From: Henricia sp. BOLD:AAB3569
Lineage: Eukaryota > Echinodermata > Asteroidea > Spinulosida > Echinasteridae
DNA: 64,000 nt
NCBI GenBank assembly: GCA_037783545.1
Contig: JBBELK010000308.1
Coordinates: forward strand, 3,286,001 to 3,350,000
Direction of reading: 5' to 3'
A program made the translations under genes and the position numbers. Positions within the stretch are counted from its first letter, which is position 1. The number at the start of each line of letters is the position of its first letter. The notes under the pieces were generated by a model, which was not told where the DNA came from, did not search any database, and saw only the letters and a list, made by a program, of their open reading frames with translations. Positions 43,213 through 55,726 of the stretch are shown here, in pieces.

Positions 43213-43408
43213 CACCTTTGGTGTTAAATTAACACCAGTGGTGTTGTCTTATATAGATACTAAGCCAGGTGTTAAATTTTAACACCATGGGTGTTAGTTT
43301 TTATTCTTCAATTGGAATAAATGCATTATTTTTAACACCCTAGGTGTTAAAACTTATCAGGCTTGGTATACTAGACAACACCACTGGTGTTAATTTAACA
43401 CCACAGTT
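43213..43408. mobile_element. GGTGTTAA/TTAACACC inverted-repeat element
   Basis: GGTGTTAAATTAACACCAGT with GGTGTTGTC on the left mirrors GACAACACC with ACTGGTGTTAATTTAACACC on the right. Four further GGTGTTAA-type boxes lie between them in both orientations. The right terminus TTTTTGCAGTGTA may end in the TACACTGC TIR; the left end looks shortened. Confidence 0.65.
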
Positions 43409-43914
43409 TTTGCAGTGTATTCGTTCTTTCTTAATTTCCCTTTTCTTTGTTAACTGTATATAATTTTCTTATATTCCATTGTTGCACTTGTTTAAAGTAA
43501 GCTTTACTGGCTCTCATACTCCATTTGGGTTCGCAGAGGTCGAATAAACCATTCAAACCAGCAATGAAACCAGTACACCCATCGCCCCCATATGTACAAT
43601 ACACAAGTACTGTATGCATGCGCATCCACACAGAACGCGGTTTGACACGGAAATACCAAAGCAACCTAACGAAGACCTCATGTTTAGAGAGCAAAAATTA
43701 AAACGTGGCGTATAGGTTATTTAGAGTTACGGAGGGAAATTAGGGTGTCGTTTTTGGCCAGTGAAAAAAACTATCCGCGTTTGGTGGCGGTTGAGATACT
43801 TTTTGTATAAAGTTTGTGTGTACGTACGTACGGGAATGATGTTGTTGATGGTAATGGCATCTTGGGCAACTAACGGTATATATATTAGCTTATTTAACAT
43901 TACTTTATTATCAT

Positions 43915-44107
43915 CGACTTGAGATGACGAAGAAGGAGATGCAGTTTTAGAAGTGGGAGGAAGACCCCCAGGGAAATCTCCAGGAGAAAACCTACGCGGT
44001 CAAGTAGGGACTGCAAACCCAATCCACGTATACAGGCCCCGGAATCGAACCCAAGACGCCAGAGGTGAAAGGCGAGGAAAGAACCACTACACAACTCAAC
44101 CGCCCAA
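43915..44107 (-). repeat. tRNA-derived SINE (minus strand)
   Basis: Read on the minus strand, GCGGTTGAGTTGTGTAGTGG supplies an A-box-like segment and GGGTTCGATTCC a B box about 35 bases later. Then a conserved-looking tail (GGGTTTGCAGTCCCTACTTG, TTTTCTCCTGG, TCTTCCTCCCAC) follows. It is a Pol III-derived SINE and not a functional tRNA. The 3' end is uncertain. Confidence 0.65.
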
Positions 44108-45522
44108 CTAAACGTTTTCATCGGACGTTCGTCTTATAAACCATGGCGAATCTTACCACCGCGAGGTCAGGTATTACCCATAAGTTCCAAGGGTGAGTCA
44201 CTGTTTTAAATCTCAGCCTCTATTGCCTTAGAATTTCTGCCCCAAATTTCCAACTTCCCATGCTCTGCACGGTTTAGTTATTGCAGCCTACACTCGGTAC
44301 CCTATTTCCCGCGTTTAAAGCGAGCGGTTTCCTTGAGAATAATGAGGGAGTTCCCCAACTGCAAAGTCACCAACGCACTCTGTGATAGGTCCACAGTAGC
44401 CACAATGCAAATGAGTAGGCGGGGCTTAACTGTTGGACTCGCGCAATTGTTATTGGCCAGTAGTGTCTCTAAGCAAATAAAGGGCGGCCTAAAGTTTCTT
44501 TACAAAGCCATTGATTGCTTGTGTAAACGGAATCGCCGATAAGGCTCATTGTAGACGTATACTTATCTGAAGAAGATAAGAAATCTGTGCCTTTTATTCA
44601 TCGGAGAAGGGGTGGAGTTTAAAAGTTCAACTTGTGGCCATCATTCCGGAAGGAAATCCCTGTTAGTAATCTAAGATACAGACGGTAGAATTTTCCCCGT
44701 ACGGAATTAATGACCCGCTCATAAAACAGGAACAACTTGAACGCAAAGTCACCACAAGTGGTTAGCAAGTTGGACTGCTCGCACGCAAGTTGGATAGACT
44801 GCTCGACCGGTTTTATGCAAACTGCAGCATAAAGTGTACACAACTTGGATTGTTCGTCCGAAGTTCAGGTCAACCGCCTCGTGCAATTTAACCGTGTTAT
44901 CTGGCATATTATTTCTGTTCGAGAGGAGAAACGTACTCTGAAGGTTGGTTGGGAGTTCTCAAAAGGAGAATATTCTTCACACAAAATCACTAAAAAGGTA
45001 AGCCTTTGCTCAACTTTTAGTTTTCTTCTTTAATGTATTTGTTGATTTAGTTGGCAAGTTTTAGACCTAAAAGTTTTTTGTTTTTTTTAAACCGGCGTAG
45101 CTAGGGAATTCAAACTTTTTAAGTTTCTTTAATAAACAATACACATTCTGTAAAAAATACAAAAAAATTTCAAATTTGTTCAAAAAATTCCGAAAACCAT
45201 TTTAACTGATGCGACAATAGATCCACCAAGTGCCTATACTCGTGTATGACGCACGGTGTGACTGCATCCTGCGCTAAACCGAATGCATCTGAAATGAACT
45301 TGGGAGGTACTTTGTTAAAACTGAACAAGAAAACCAATATTTTTTTTATCGAATCTTTTTACTGAGATTTTCGGAGTCATGTTCTTTATGCGAAGCCCCA
45401 GGCATTTTTTTCTGAGCTGTTTTTCAGGAAGACAGTTGTTAAAGAGTTGTATAGGCGTAACGTCTCCGCGACCTATATCGCGTGCTAACCGACACGTTTT
45501 TGTACTCACTGGCGACGCCATC

Positions 45523-45606
45523 CCCCCCCCCCCCCCCCCACACCCCCCCTCCCCCCGCTCCCGCTCCCCCCCGCTCCCGCTCCCCCTCCCCCCGCCCCCC
45601 CCCCGC
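45523..45606. repeat. C-rich low-complexity tract
   Basis: C runs with CCCGCTCCCGCTCC interruptions, directly upstream of a SINE. It yields spurious Pro/Gly ORFs on both strands. Confidence 0.9.
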
Positions 45607-45637
45607 CATACGATAATTTCAAGGACACGTTTTCGGG

Positions 45638-46025
45638 GGTACCGTGGCCGAGTGGTTTGGGTAGTTGACTCGCAATACTCGGGTGCAAACTTGGGTTTGC
45701 GGGTTCGATACCCGGCCATGGTACCTGTGCCCCTGAGCAAAGCATCTAACCACAATTGCTCCATCCTTCGGAAGGGATATAAAGCCGTTGGTCTATAGTG
45801 TGTCGAGTATAACGTACTTAAAGGATCCCAGAGGCACTCTTTCGTGAAGAGTAAAAGGTGATTCTCCGGTGTCTCTGGCTGCCGATGGCGCCACCCACCT
45901 ATGTATCTCGATGTTTAGGTGAAAGATACTTGTAAGCTTCTGTAAAAACTCATAATAATGTACAGCGCATGTGAACATGCTCATATGGAATGTGCCCTAT
46001 AGAAATGTAATATTGATAATCATAA
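45638..46025 (+). repeat. tRNA-derived SINE (plus strand)
   Basis: GGTACCGTGGCCGAGTGGTT (A box, tRNA-Ser/Leu-like) and GGGTTCGATACCC (B box) start the element. The tRNA-like part closes with GGTACC at about 45724, pairing with its own 5' end. A body with CCCCTGAGCAAAGCATCTAA, AAAGCCGTTGGTC and a tail near 45996 (GCCCTATAGAAATGTAATATT) follows, resembling LINE-type 3' tails. The anticodon arm is degenerate, so it is a SINE and not a tRNA gene. Confidence 0.75.
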
Positions 46026-48280
46026 TTACGTGCAGTTTTCTTTCGAAATATAACGCACTTTAAAGAGAGCGTTGTCGGTCGCATGCAATTTATTCTACGT
46101 GGACACCACTCAACACCTTAGCGATTTCATTTCCTGTTGTCGGCAAAACAACACAGGTTTTCGGCCTTCCAATGGTTCCCTAGAAACCTATTCATTATGC
46201 GTATAAAGCACCAACGGAGTCGAACGGACTCGAAATAATATACCAAACAGAATGAAAACAAGTTAATTTTTGAGATCGTAAAACAACAAGAATTGCTCCC
46301 CTGGGCCCAGGGCACAATTTTGTGCGGATATGCCATGCGTATGCCTGATGTCCACACACGTCCTTCAATTTATTTTCAACCACATGTCCATGCACGTGTA
46401 GCCTACATGTATTTTGAATTTATGCGCATTTCTTTCAATGCAAAAATGGCTGCCCCAATTTCCATATGATTTGCATAAACTGAAATAATTTAATAATACA
46501 TGTAGCAATGTAGCAATTTATATAACGTGTTGCGATTTGTTTTCACAATTCACATTATATCAATAACATATTCACACAAGCTGTAATTTCACATTCGTTT
46601 GAAATGAGCTTACAAAACCGCCATTTTATATACAATGATTTGCTTTTGCAAAGTCTGCAGTAAACTTTAGCTACTGTATAGGCAATCAATACAACCTATA
46701 TGTGTATAATAAAGGTATAAAACTGACATTGCTGGATAATATTTGATTACTTTTTGGAAAATAATATAGGCATTCATAAGTGCTTCACATGCACTATTAC
46801 CCCTGGCCATTGGGCACTTAAAGATTACATGATTGGAAAACGTTTTAAAACAGGAACAACAACTTTGTATTTACGGAGTAATAATGCCGATAAACTGCCT
46901 TGTATACATTTCAGCCATATATGCAGTAATACTTCAGAAAACTATACAAATTCACAACGGTACCATTTTACGCGAGGAAAAATCCTAAAAAGAGTTCCTC
47001 TAAAATTCCCTGGATGTTTGAGACACAATGGGGGAAACAACGAAAGGCAAGGGTACCTCTGTCACATAATAGTGCTGCACATGTAATATAGATACCAGCT
47101 CGTGTCTTGGTTATTACAGAAAGTACGTGGCCCGTTCAAAATTCATTGTACTTTGTTGCTAAACAAAGGCCTCAAACGTGTCCCAGTCCTTTATACATAT
47201 TTACATACCGGCGGACACGGCCCTCAGCTATAAGGTCCTTTCTCAGAGCCGACCGGCTCCGTCCACTGTCCGACGAACTCACGCCTTCGTCCCCCTTGCA
47301 TACTGACCTTAACTCGGTGGCCTTATCCCGTGCCCTGGGGCCCCATGTACCCCTAAAGACATCGTCTAACGAATCTAATTAATTAGATGAAATATATACG
47401 GTATAGTAGGTCAATTTTGGTGGTTCGCTGTTTGCCAACTCATGCCACTGACAGATGACAACTCTTTGACGACCGCATTTTCTGACTCAAAACACAAGTC
47501 CTAATTTACCTTATACTGAACCTTGTATCTTATGAATCCGTGTCGAAAGACAAGTATATAACATGCAACGGCCGTCGGATTCAATCCAGGGTAGTGGATA
47601 CTTTTTGTCGTGTGCCACAAAATGTTGGTATTGCAATTTGTCTGATTTCAAGTTTCAAAAAATTAAGTGTTAGTACTGAACTGAGTTTTTAAGTCAAGAA
47701 CAATCGAGATTTTGCAACGTAGAATCATGTTCACAAAGCCAAGAAAAATGTAAAAGCCAGAACATTCAAAATACAGGGGTCTATTTTTTAGACCATAACC
47801 AAAATAATACACTAAATATTAGGGCCTATGTTTCTGACGTAATCGTTGATTCAACCAATTAACATGCAGATTTGGTTTTCTGCGTACAAGGAAAGGTCTT
47901 CCATTGGTCAAATTTAATGCAACGTCACAAAAGGTATTTTTGGTTTACTCGAGTTTAGATGAACCTTATAAAATGGCAGATTTATCCAGGCATAGTCCTA
48001 TTCTTCGAGTATTATGCAAAAAGTAAAATGACATTGCACTTGTCCGTTTTCGTTTGAAATGAAAAGAACCGTATTTTATCTGTGACCTTTGCAAGAATTA
48101 AATAATAATTTCTTTACTAATTGAAAATCTTACTGAAAAAGTACAAATTAGCACTGGCAACCTCGTTTCAGATGCCCACTTGTATTACTATCACTATTAC
48201 GTCACGCGTCTTTTCATTTGCAAATTTTATCACAAAAGAAAGCACCGAGACCTTCGTTTTCGATGACAATTTGAAATTCC
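46026..48280. other. Repeat-rich intergenic stretch without a recognised gene
   Basis: Contains copies of two dispersed families (46826-46945 and 46985-47095) and a segment at 48150-48280 (CTTTTCATTTGCAAATTTTA) that recurs at 59780-59860. The ORF at 47107-47382 has no recognisable domain. Confidence 0.45.
46826..47095 (+). repeat. Two dispersed repeats in series
   Basis: 46826-46945 belongs to the GATTGGAAAAC family (GATTACATGATTGGAAAAC, GATAAACTGCCTTGTA, ATGCAGTAATACTTCAGAAA). 46985-47095 matches part of the 11040 repeat (CCTGGATGTTTGAGACACAA, GTGCTGCACATG). Confidence 0.55.
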
Positions 48281-48350
48281 TTAAATTAAATAATTGACCA
48301 CCACGGAGCAAGACTTTAAATTAAATAATTGACCACCACGGAGCAAGAAT
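48281..48350. repeat. 35-bp direct tandem duplication
   Basis: TTAAATTAAATAATTGACCA plus CCACGGAGCAAGA(C/A)(T) occurs twice in tandem with only the last bases differing. Confidence 0.9.
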
Positions 48351-49959
48351 TTCCCAGAAACAATAAAAATGTTGGCACCAAATTAATAACTTCGGCCAAG
48401 GTTTTAATGAAGGGGACCGCCTTTTCTGCAAGTTATGATCCGCCGATTAAATTACTGAAACGTTCCCTGCGGCTGTTTCATTGTTGTTACAACATTTTCT
48501 CAAGTACACGCGAATGTAACCAAACCCTTGTTACTTTGTAACGATTCGTGATGTTATCTCGAAATGGGGCCAGCCGAATTAGGTTGCTACGGGCAGGGTA
48601 AAGATTGGAAGAATGAACTTTGTTAAAACTCTCAAAACCTTTCAAGAAAATCTCTCAGTGGGTTTTGTCCGGCCTTTAAAGTGCGGAAAATGGGTGCCCT
48701 AATTTATTATGGAGATATTTCCTGCAGGCTCTTGATATGTCAGTAACACCTGTTTTATCAGATTTTATATTCGTTTCCCACGTAAATGGAATTTTTTTTC
48801 AACTCATTGGTCCCACAAGTTTCGCAAACCTTCTTGCGTTACAACTATATACAGGGACATGGAAGTGCGTTATTTTTCATATTTACAAAGTCATGATGTG
48901 ACAATATCCGCAAAGTTCCTATACTCTTGCACGACGCACGGTGACAATGCAACTCCACCCCCCCCCCCCCCCCCCGTCATGGCCGCCCGTGCAAAGGGTC
49001 TATAGCAAGCCCTTTTTAAATTTTCCTCGTGAAGGCGCTATAATTATCACTGGTATCCACTGTCGTCCTTTTTACCAGCGTCAGCAGTGCACTGACCGGG
49101 GTCTTTGGTCTGGCTCCAATATTTCCAAACTTTCTAAACTTTCGTCAGAATATGATCACCGACTTCCCCTTGTTGTACGCATAGAATGCCTCATCCATAT
49201 CCCCCCGTTAACAGATCTGCGTCAAGGACAAGACACGATGAGTAATATGGCTGACTGAGTGCTAAACTTGACCACTGTGCTGGAAATACCCTCCGTCGGT
49301 GTGCGCATGCCCATGTTGGTTACGTCCGCGCAGCGTTCGAGCACGGTGTTCACACGTTCGAGCGAAGTGACCTACATGCAATGCGCGTGGAGTATCGAAA
49401 GTAACATGCTCGAACGCAGCCTTTACGTAGAACAAATTCGGCACACATGCATGCCAGCCTGTTGAACGTGAACTTGAATAGACAGAACCAAGGAAAGACG
49501 TGTGACTTATGTGACTGGGTCCCTTCCGTTCTTATCATCTGGGTGGAATGACTTTGCATCTTATGTGTACACATAAAACCCTCGAACGACGGGTAATATC
49601 CTTCGTTTGAGGGACTGTTGCAGTTTCTCAGACGTGTACCTCAGACGTGGCAAGAAAATGATCGGAAAGCCAGATTTCCGACATTTATCACACTACATGT
49701 GTGTGAAATCACTGCGTCAAGTATGTTTTAATTTGCAAAGATTGTGCAGCATAGACCGTATCGAATAGCTGCCATCTTGTAGGGCAGTTTCTTTGTTCCG
49801 CGAGGACATGCATGGTTGCACGTTTTGCACTTGCATTGTTGACCAGTTATGTAATGCTGTCGTTTCTGTTTTCAAAAGTTCCAATCATATATCTATCTTT
49901 ACAGTAAAAACCCACATGGGCATTGTGTACGTATAAGGCGCGCGTTCATCATAACTTCA

Positions 49960-50203
49960 CAGGGGCGGATCCAGGAATTTTTCCAGGAGGGGGTTTTGCC
50001 ACCAGGGAGGGGTTTTGCCTATCAGATTTTTATGTCTGCTTGTTTCGGACAGGCGGACACGCAAAAAATGCATTACATTATATTTTTTGGTGTCGGAGCA
50101 GGGGGGGGGGGGGGGGGAGGTTTGACCCCCAAACCCCCCTCCCCTCCCCCCCCCCCCCCCTCCCCTCCCCCCCCCCCCCCCCCCCCCTCTGGATCCGCGC
50201 CTG
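49960..50203. mobile_element. hAT-like MITE with G-run and C-run core
   Basis: The ends CAGGGGCGGATCCAGG and CTGGATCCGCGCCTG are imperfect inverses of the CAGGG type common in hAT elements. The interior holds an ~18-base G run and C-rich runs that pair with each other. An 8-bp TSD was looked for and not found. Confidence 0.6.
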
Positions 50204-52337
50204 CGTTCACTGGACACAGAACACGGTAGTAAGGAGGCCAGTTGCTAGCATTACATACACCACTGATTTGTTTGTACCATGTAAAAACTCCATACACGAT
50301 TAACAAGACCGCTCTAAAACGTTACCCATGCAGAGAACGAATCAATTCAAGTACATCACTTGAATGGGACTAAAAATGGTTGTGTGTTTTAATGGTGCTT
50401 GTGATCAAGTGGTCATAAGGCAAACTCAATCAGGCACTCTAAAGCGGTTTTTAAAATGGACAAATATTTGCGCGCATTTCGTTCCCAATTTTAATATATA
50501 GTCAATATTATTCCACTGTACGTTTTTCTCGCAAAGTGGTATAACGGCCGAGGTTCAATATACGCGCTGCGGTAGAAAGTTCGCCATTTCGATTTTCTCC
50601 AGTGCATGCGCGATTTAGGCATGTCGATTTTCCGCCGTTCGCATCGCTTTGCGCAGATTCTCAATATTTAGTTTCAATTTTATTTTGGTAGGAATATATA
50701 ACGTGTAGGCCTAAACCCCTCGTTCAAAATAATTGCAGAGCAAAAATGGTGCCGTCCACTTTTTTTAACAATCATTATCGGAGACGACTGTGTGACGTTA
50801 CACGTCTACAGCCAATAACGTGAATGACTCACAACTTTAATCCAATGAAAACGCACTTACGCAACTTCCGGAAATCCCGCGCTCTCAAAGATTTGTTTTC
50901 TCTTAATCCAACTAGGCCTATACTATAGTTGTACTGCTCGGGAAAAATTGTGGGGGATTTTACCGCGCCAGGGGAGGAGCCTCGTAGATCGTAGGAGGGG
51001 GCCAACAGAGGCTAGGATTTCCGTCTTCGTAAGGGGTCAATAGAAAGGAAATTGGGGATGCACAACAGGGATTTGGACGGTGACTTTGGAAGAGGGGGCT
51101 GAGAAGGTACTGTATGAGTCATGGGGCACAATTTGCAAAAGTATTAGTAATACACTGCAGGATTACTTTTGCCGTTACAGCAAATGCCGATAGGCTACAT
51201 TATTTTCCGCCATTTAATAATTATCAGTGTTTCATGATTGGTAAACTGTTACAAATAGTTTTATCCCCCTGTGTGATTCAAGATAGGACCTATGGGTCTT
51301 TCATTGGTCGATTGATCGAAGCGCGTCAGGTGTATCAAGAACGCGCGCCCGCACAACACCGACCCACTAATACTAATAGGGTGCTCAGATGTCAACACGG
51401 CACTTTTTGCACGCGAGCGGTCATAAGTTCTGTGCGATCATCTCAGATGGATCTGTCTGCTTGCAACGTAGCGTGATAGCGGTTTTGGCCGCGGTAGCCC
51501 TCCCTATATTAATAGCGCCATTTATGCGAATTACTGTAATTAAACTTTGGTCATCTGTCCTTGAAAACCGCAAATTCCCATCTAAATGTATGACTTCCCT
51601 CCGTTACGTATTGTTATTGCAAATGTTATCTCTGCGAGGTCAATGACCCGGGACCAATATTGCGTGCAATATTGTCGAGACCACCGAAATTAGCCGAACT
51701 CGACACTTCCTGCGTTCGACCACGTGTTCGTGTACATCACTTCTGGCCGTACGTACACACAAAAAAGGCTTTCGTGTAAGCGAACTCGGACGAGTCCGGA
51801 GTAGGCCTACTTCGCGGAAGGAAAAAAATCAATGTCGGTTGTGTTGTTTGCCTTCAACATTTCTTGTCGAATATTGCATTAGGTAAAATAAAATGACATT
51901 GGCGAAGATAGAAGGAAAACGAACGTTTGCATTTAACGATTCGGATATTAAACAGTCGAGAATGTATTTTCAGCACAAATGTCGAATTGGGAAGTTTTTA
52001 AATAAAGCAGCACTCAAGCATTTCGTACTCAATTTCGGGTTACCGAAATGAAATTGACATAGGAATAGCTGTAATCAGTCATAAACGTTGTAACATATTT
52101 TGCATACAAAAAGAAAATTAGAGATCGTGTTTATCACGTGATAAACACGGGGCTTTTTAGAGGTTTGTGTTTCTATCATTTACAGACCGTTCTTATTTTG
52201 ACACTAGGTGTCGTTAATAGCACGACAGACAGAAAAAGAAGAGATATGTAGGCCTATTTAGAAAAAGAAAAAATCTTGATAAGTTTGTCTTAAGTGTAGC
52301 TAAATTTTAAAAGCTAAATTTTTCTTCTTTCCTACAG
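50204..52337. other. No gene recognised
   Basis: Mixed AT-rich sequence. The short ORFs (for example 51114-51476) have no recognised domain. It may include promoter and intron sequence of a gene whose first exon could be at 52338. Confidence 0.35.
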
Positions 52338-52470
52338 AATACCCAAGACCTGCCTCTTTTGTCGGACTCAGAAACACAGACACCAGTTACAAGTATCCCA
52401 CAATGCCTTGCGGTCTGGCATGGATACCCATCTTCTCAGCGGTGACCTCTTTGGGAACCATTCTAGTAAC
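52338..52470 (+). CDS. Candidate first coding exon, DRAM/TMEM150-like (partial)
   Basis: A pyrimidine-rich acceptor (tttcttctttcctacag) and a consensus donor (aac|gtaagt) bound 133 bases. From the ATG at 52403 it reads MPCGLAWIPIFSAVTSLGTI then LV, with phase 2 at the donor. This is a hydrophobic first membrane segment of the kind that starts DRAM/TMEM150 (Frag1/Sfk1) proteins, six-span membrane proteins of lysosome or plasma membrane. Upstream of the ATG the frame is open back to the acceptor. An alternative frame is also open across the exon. I could not find the next exon in the window, so the family call rests on ~20 residues. Confidence 0.35.
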
Positions 52471-54040
52471 GTAAGTACCCGACTAAAATGTAGTAAGCGT
52501 AATAATGGCTTCGTCTTGGGATTATACACACGAGTCTATGGAAACTGATCATCAAGCCGTATACCTAGCGGCTACCGTCGAATCGTGTGTAGGCCTTATA
52601 CTTTCAAGACGAAGCGAAGTAATTTGGATGCGATCTATAATCTACGTCAGCACACTAAAGATGACGTCAGCATGATGTCACTGGACGCCAATGTATATAC
52701 ATGCCCTATACATGTACTGCTATATACGACCCCAGCTAATAAGTGTTTAAACAATTCATCATTTTTGATGACGTCATCGGAACGTCACAACGTTTTGCTG
52801 AAGACGCACAACAGCTTTGCTAATGGGTTAGCAGTCAAACTTTTATGACAAATTGTGTTCTTAAAAAGAGTAGCACAACACCAGTCAATCTATTGTAATA
52901 CACATAACATGATTTGTAACTGCTAACCCATTTATTGCAAAGCTACATGGAGCTGCGTATTTCGTGGCACGAATTTGGCGCGCGCATTGCTGACGACCCC
53001 CTGTCTTTGAGCAATTTTTTTGCTAAACGGATTTATACAATTGGCTCCAAGTCACACAATATAATTTCTGCCGTAGCCCAATATTGAATATCCATGACAC
53101 ATTTTCATAACTCTGTTTAGCAGAAAATATTTGGCAAAATTAATTTGCAAGCTTAGCAATACCAGTCAAATACAATGTAGATCGTAGCATATACTTTATA
53201 TAGCCCCCAAGGAGAATTATAGTTATAAATTCAGCTTCTAGAGGTCCAAAAACATTAAATGGATTCCAACATCATTCAAATTGGACAATTTTCTCTGTCA
53301 TTTTATGAGGACATGAAATAAGGATATAGCGGCCATCTTGAAAAATGGCGGCCATCTTGAAAAATGGCAGCCATTTTGTATTTTTAATTGGCTAATGGGC
53401 TTTCCGAATAAGTGGCTCAAGAGGGATATACATGCAAAATGTGGTGCTTGTATCCAGTTTTGAACGATTGTTTCACTTATCTGCTGCACTAATAGCTTGC
53501 AACGCGTTTTTGTAAAACACAAATTTTCTGTGCTAAGCGGTTTTCCATGAAATTAAGGCCTGTAGGCCCTGTACTCGCTTCTGGTAAGCCCCGTTTAATT
53601 GAGATGTACCACACGGTCCCACCATCTCCAATTTATTGCCCCAAATCCTTCTTACAAATCCCCAAATTACTCAATTTAACTCCACATTATTAAATTCCTT
53701 GCGTCCAAACGCTATAAATAACAGTCGTTGACATAATCCCGTTTAATATGTCAACTCCCACCGCGGAGTAAAAACTACAGGGGGCAATGGTTTCCATCCG
53801 GGATATCGGATTAAGTTTTTACAATCCCCTGGATTTGAATAGGGGATTAACTTTCGTTATGAGAGGATAAAGGGATATGTCAAACATGCGTCCAGGTGTG
53901 CAAACGGTACAACGTAAACATGCTTTGTCCGTGAATAATAGGTGTCGCCTTTACAATACTTCCGGACTGTCAGTCATGTACTCAAATGAAGTAATTGGCA
54001 GCTTTAAAGGGACAGTGTAAATTTTGGTGTCCGACGCCAC
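52471..54040. other. No gene recognised
   Basis: AT-rich, possibly intronic if 52338-52470 is real. A copy of the 11519 palindrome family is at 52945-53005, and a tandem GCCATCTTGAAAAATGGC repeat (two to three ~19-base copies) is at 53331-53375. Confidence 0.4.
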
Positions 54041-54049
54041 GAAATTTTA

Positions 54050-54840
54050 CAAGTTAAAAGTTAAAGGTAAAACACAGTGGTAAACTGTTAAAAGGAAGCC
54101 CATGTTGATAAGACTACCCTGTAGAAAATTCAGTCACATAGGGGCAGTAATACTTCTGAAATCTTGAAAAATCCACGCATGGTTTGTGTTGAGTTTAATG
54201 GGAAAAACTTTTTTTTTGCAAAAGACTTTTTAGAAAACCACCTTAAGTTGTTAATTTCTAACAAAAAACTTTGACTGAAATAAAATTATGTGGTGTTTGG
54301 TACCATTGTTATTATCACTTTTAGTAAGGTTTTTCTTGTTAACTCGTCACTGCAAATGATGTACTTTCAGCAAGCATGCCATTCGAAACTGGAAAACCAG
54401 TTAACACCACCAAAAAAATAAATAATAAAATAAGTAAACATTAAAATAAATTTCACCATATACTTGTAGTTCAGGACTCCAAAACTTTGTTCGTATATAT
54501 TGGAGGTCGTAAAATGTATAATTTGCAATGAACAAAACTTTTAATTCATGAGTTCACGAGATAAAAACTTCCCAAAGTGTTGATAGCAATGGTAACAAAC
54601 ACCACATAAGCTCATTTCTGTCCAAGGTGGTACTTTCTGTAAGAAATTAACTGAAAGTGATTTTTTTAAATATATGTGTGCACACACATTGTTTTACTAT
54701 TTACCACAAAAAACATGCATGGTTTTAAAGATTTTTGAAGCAATGCTGTATCTATGTAGCTGAAATTTCTGCAGGATAGTTTACCAACATTCTTCTTTAG
54801 ATATGCTCTGCCCTTATTCCAGGAATGTTCAAAAGGGTTT
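54050..54840 (+). repeat. Dispersed repeat copies (two families)
   Basis: 54050-54200 belongs to the GATTGGAAAAC family (GGTAAACTGTTAAAAGGAA, GACTACCCTGTAGAAAATTC, GGGGCAGTAATACTTC). 54720-54840 matches 1238-1325 in the E2 intron (CTATGTAGCTGAAATTTCTG, ATAGTTTACCAACATTCTTC). Confidence 0.55.
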
Positions 54841-55726
54841 TATCTTACAAAATGACACATGCATGGCGGAGACTCACGTACATTCATTTCACGAAATATA
54901 CTTGCGTGTACACGCAAAAAATAGTTCATGCAAAAATCCCGCGTATAATCTAACTGGCACGTGCGCTGTAACGTGCTTCTTGCTACCGACCACGTGGTTC
55001 TCGCCATTATAGCCTTTATTAATTGTACGTAATAACATGTTTATGCCGTTTGTGTCTATTTTCCGGCGTTCACTGCAGGAAATTGTGTCCGTTTGACCTT
55101 TTAACGCCAATGACCGTGCTTGCTCATAAAATCAGTTTCATAATTCCGTGCTCAATAATTGTCGTAGGCCTAGGCCCTATATGGAGTCCGTGTTTGTTTT
55201 GTCTCTAGCAAACATTAATTTGCTTTTAAAGTAGCAAATATTTCACTTACTTCCGATTGACTGCCCAACCTGTTGATGGATCAATGCCAGGCGAACAGAC
55301 CAGCACAGGTTGGTCACTTCATTTTCACCCGGCAGCTTCCACCTGTTACAATGTATTTAATAAATTGAAGGGTAAAGGACGCGCTGCTGATGTAACTTGA
55401 CGGTGCACGCAATGGCCGTAGGCCATGGGCTAATTTCTTGGCGCTACAAAGCAAAAAAAAAATTGCTTAGCAGAACATTTCTTTGCTTAGTAAAATGTGC
55501 TACAAGCCAAAATATATGTCAAGGAGCATGATGTTTGAAAATAATAATATTTGACTTTTGAAAGTGTTTGACCTTTGGTTTCATGTTTGTGGGTATAGGC
55601 CTATACTATTTTACGAATTTGGCCCAAACGGACTTCTTCTGCTTAGGCTTGGTGCATCTCTAACGCAAATAAAGAAACATCTAACTTTAACACTAACTTT
55701 AATTCTTACCATGTTCAATCGATCAT

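Noticed and set aside
44404-45000. ATGCAAAT octamer, GGCGGGGC and ATTGGCC upstream of an ORF ending at a gtaagc donor (44845-44999)
   Set aside because: The ORF has no ATG (it opens with TTG) and no recognised domain. The promoter motifs alone are too weak to support a gene.
45639-45724. Possible functional tRNA gene
   Set aside because: A and B boxes and an acceptor-like pairing exist, but the anticodon arm is degenerate and a SINE body and tail follow.
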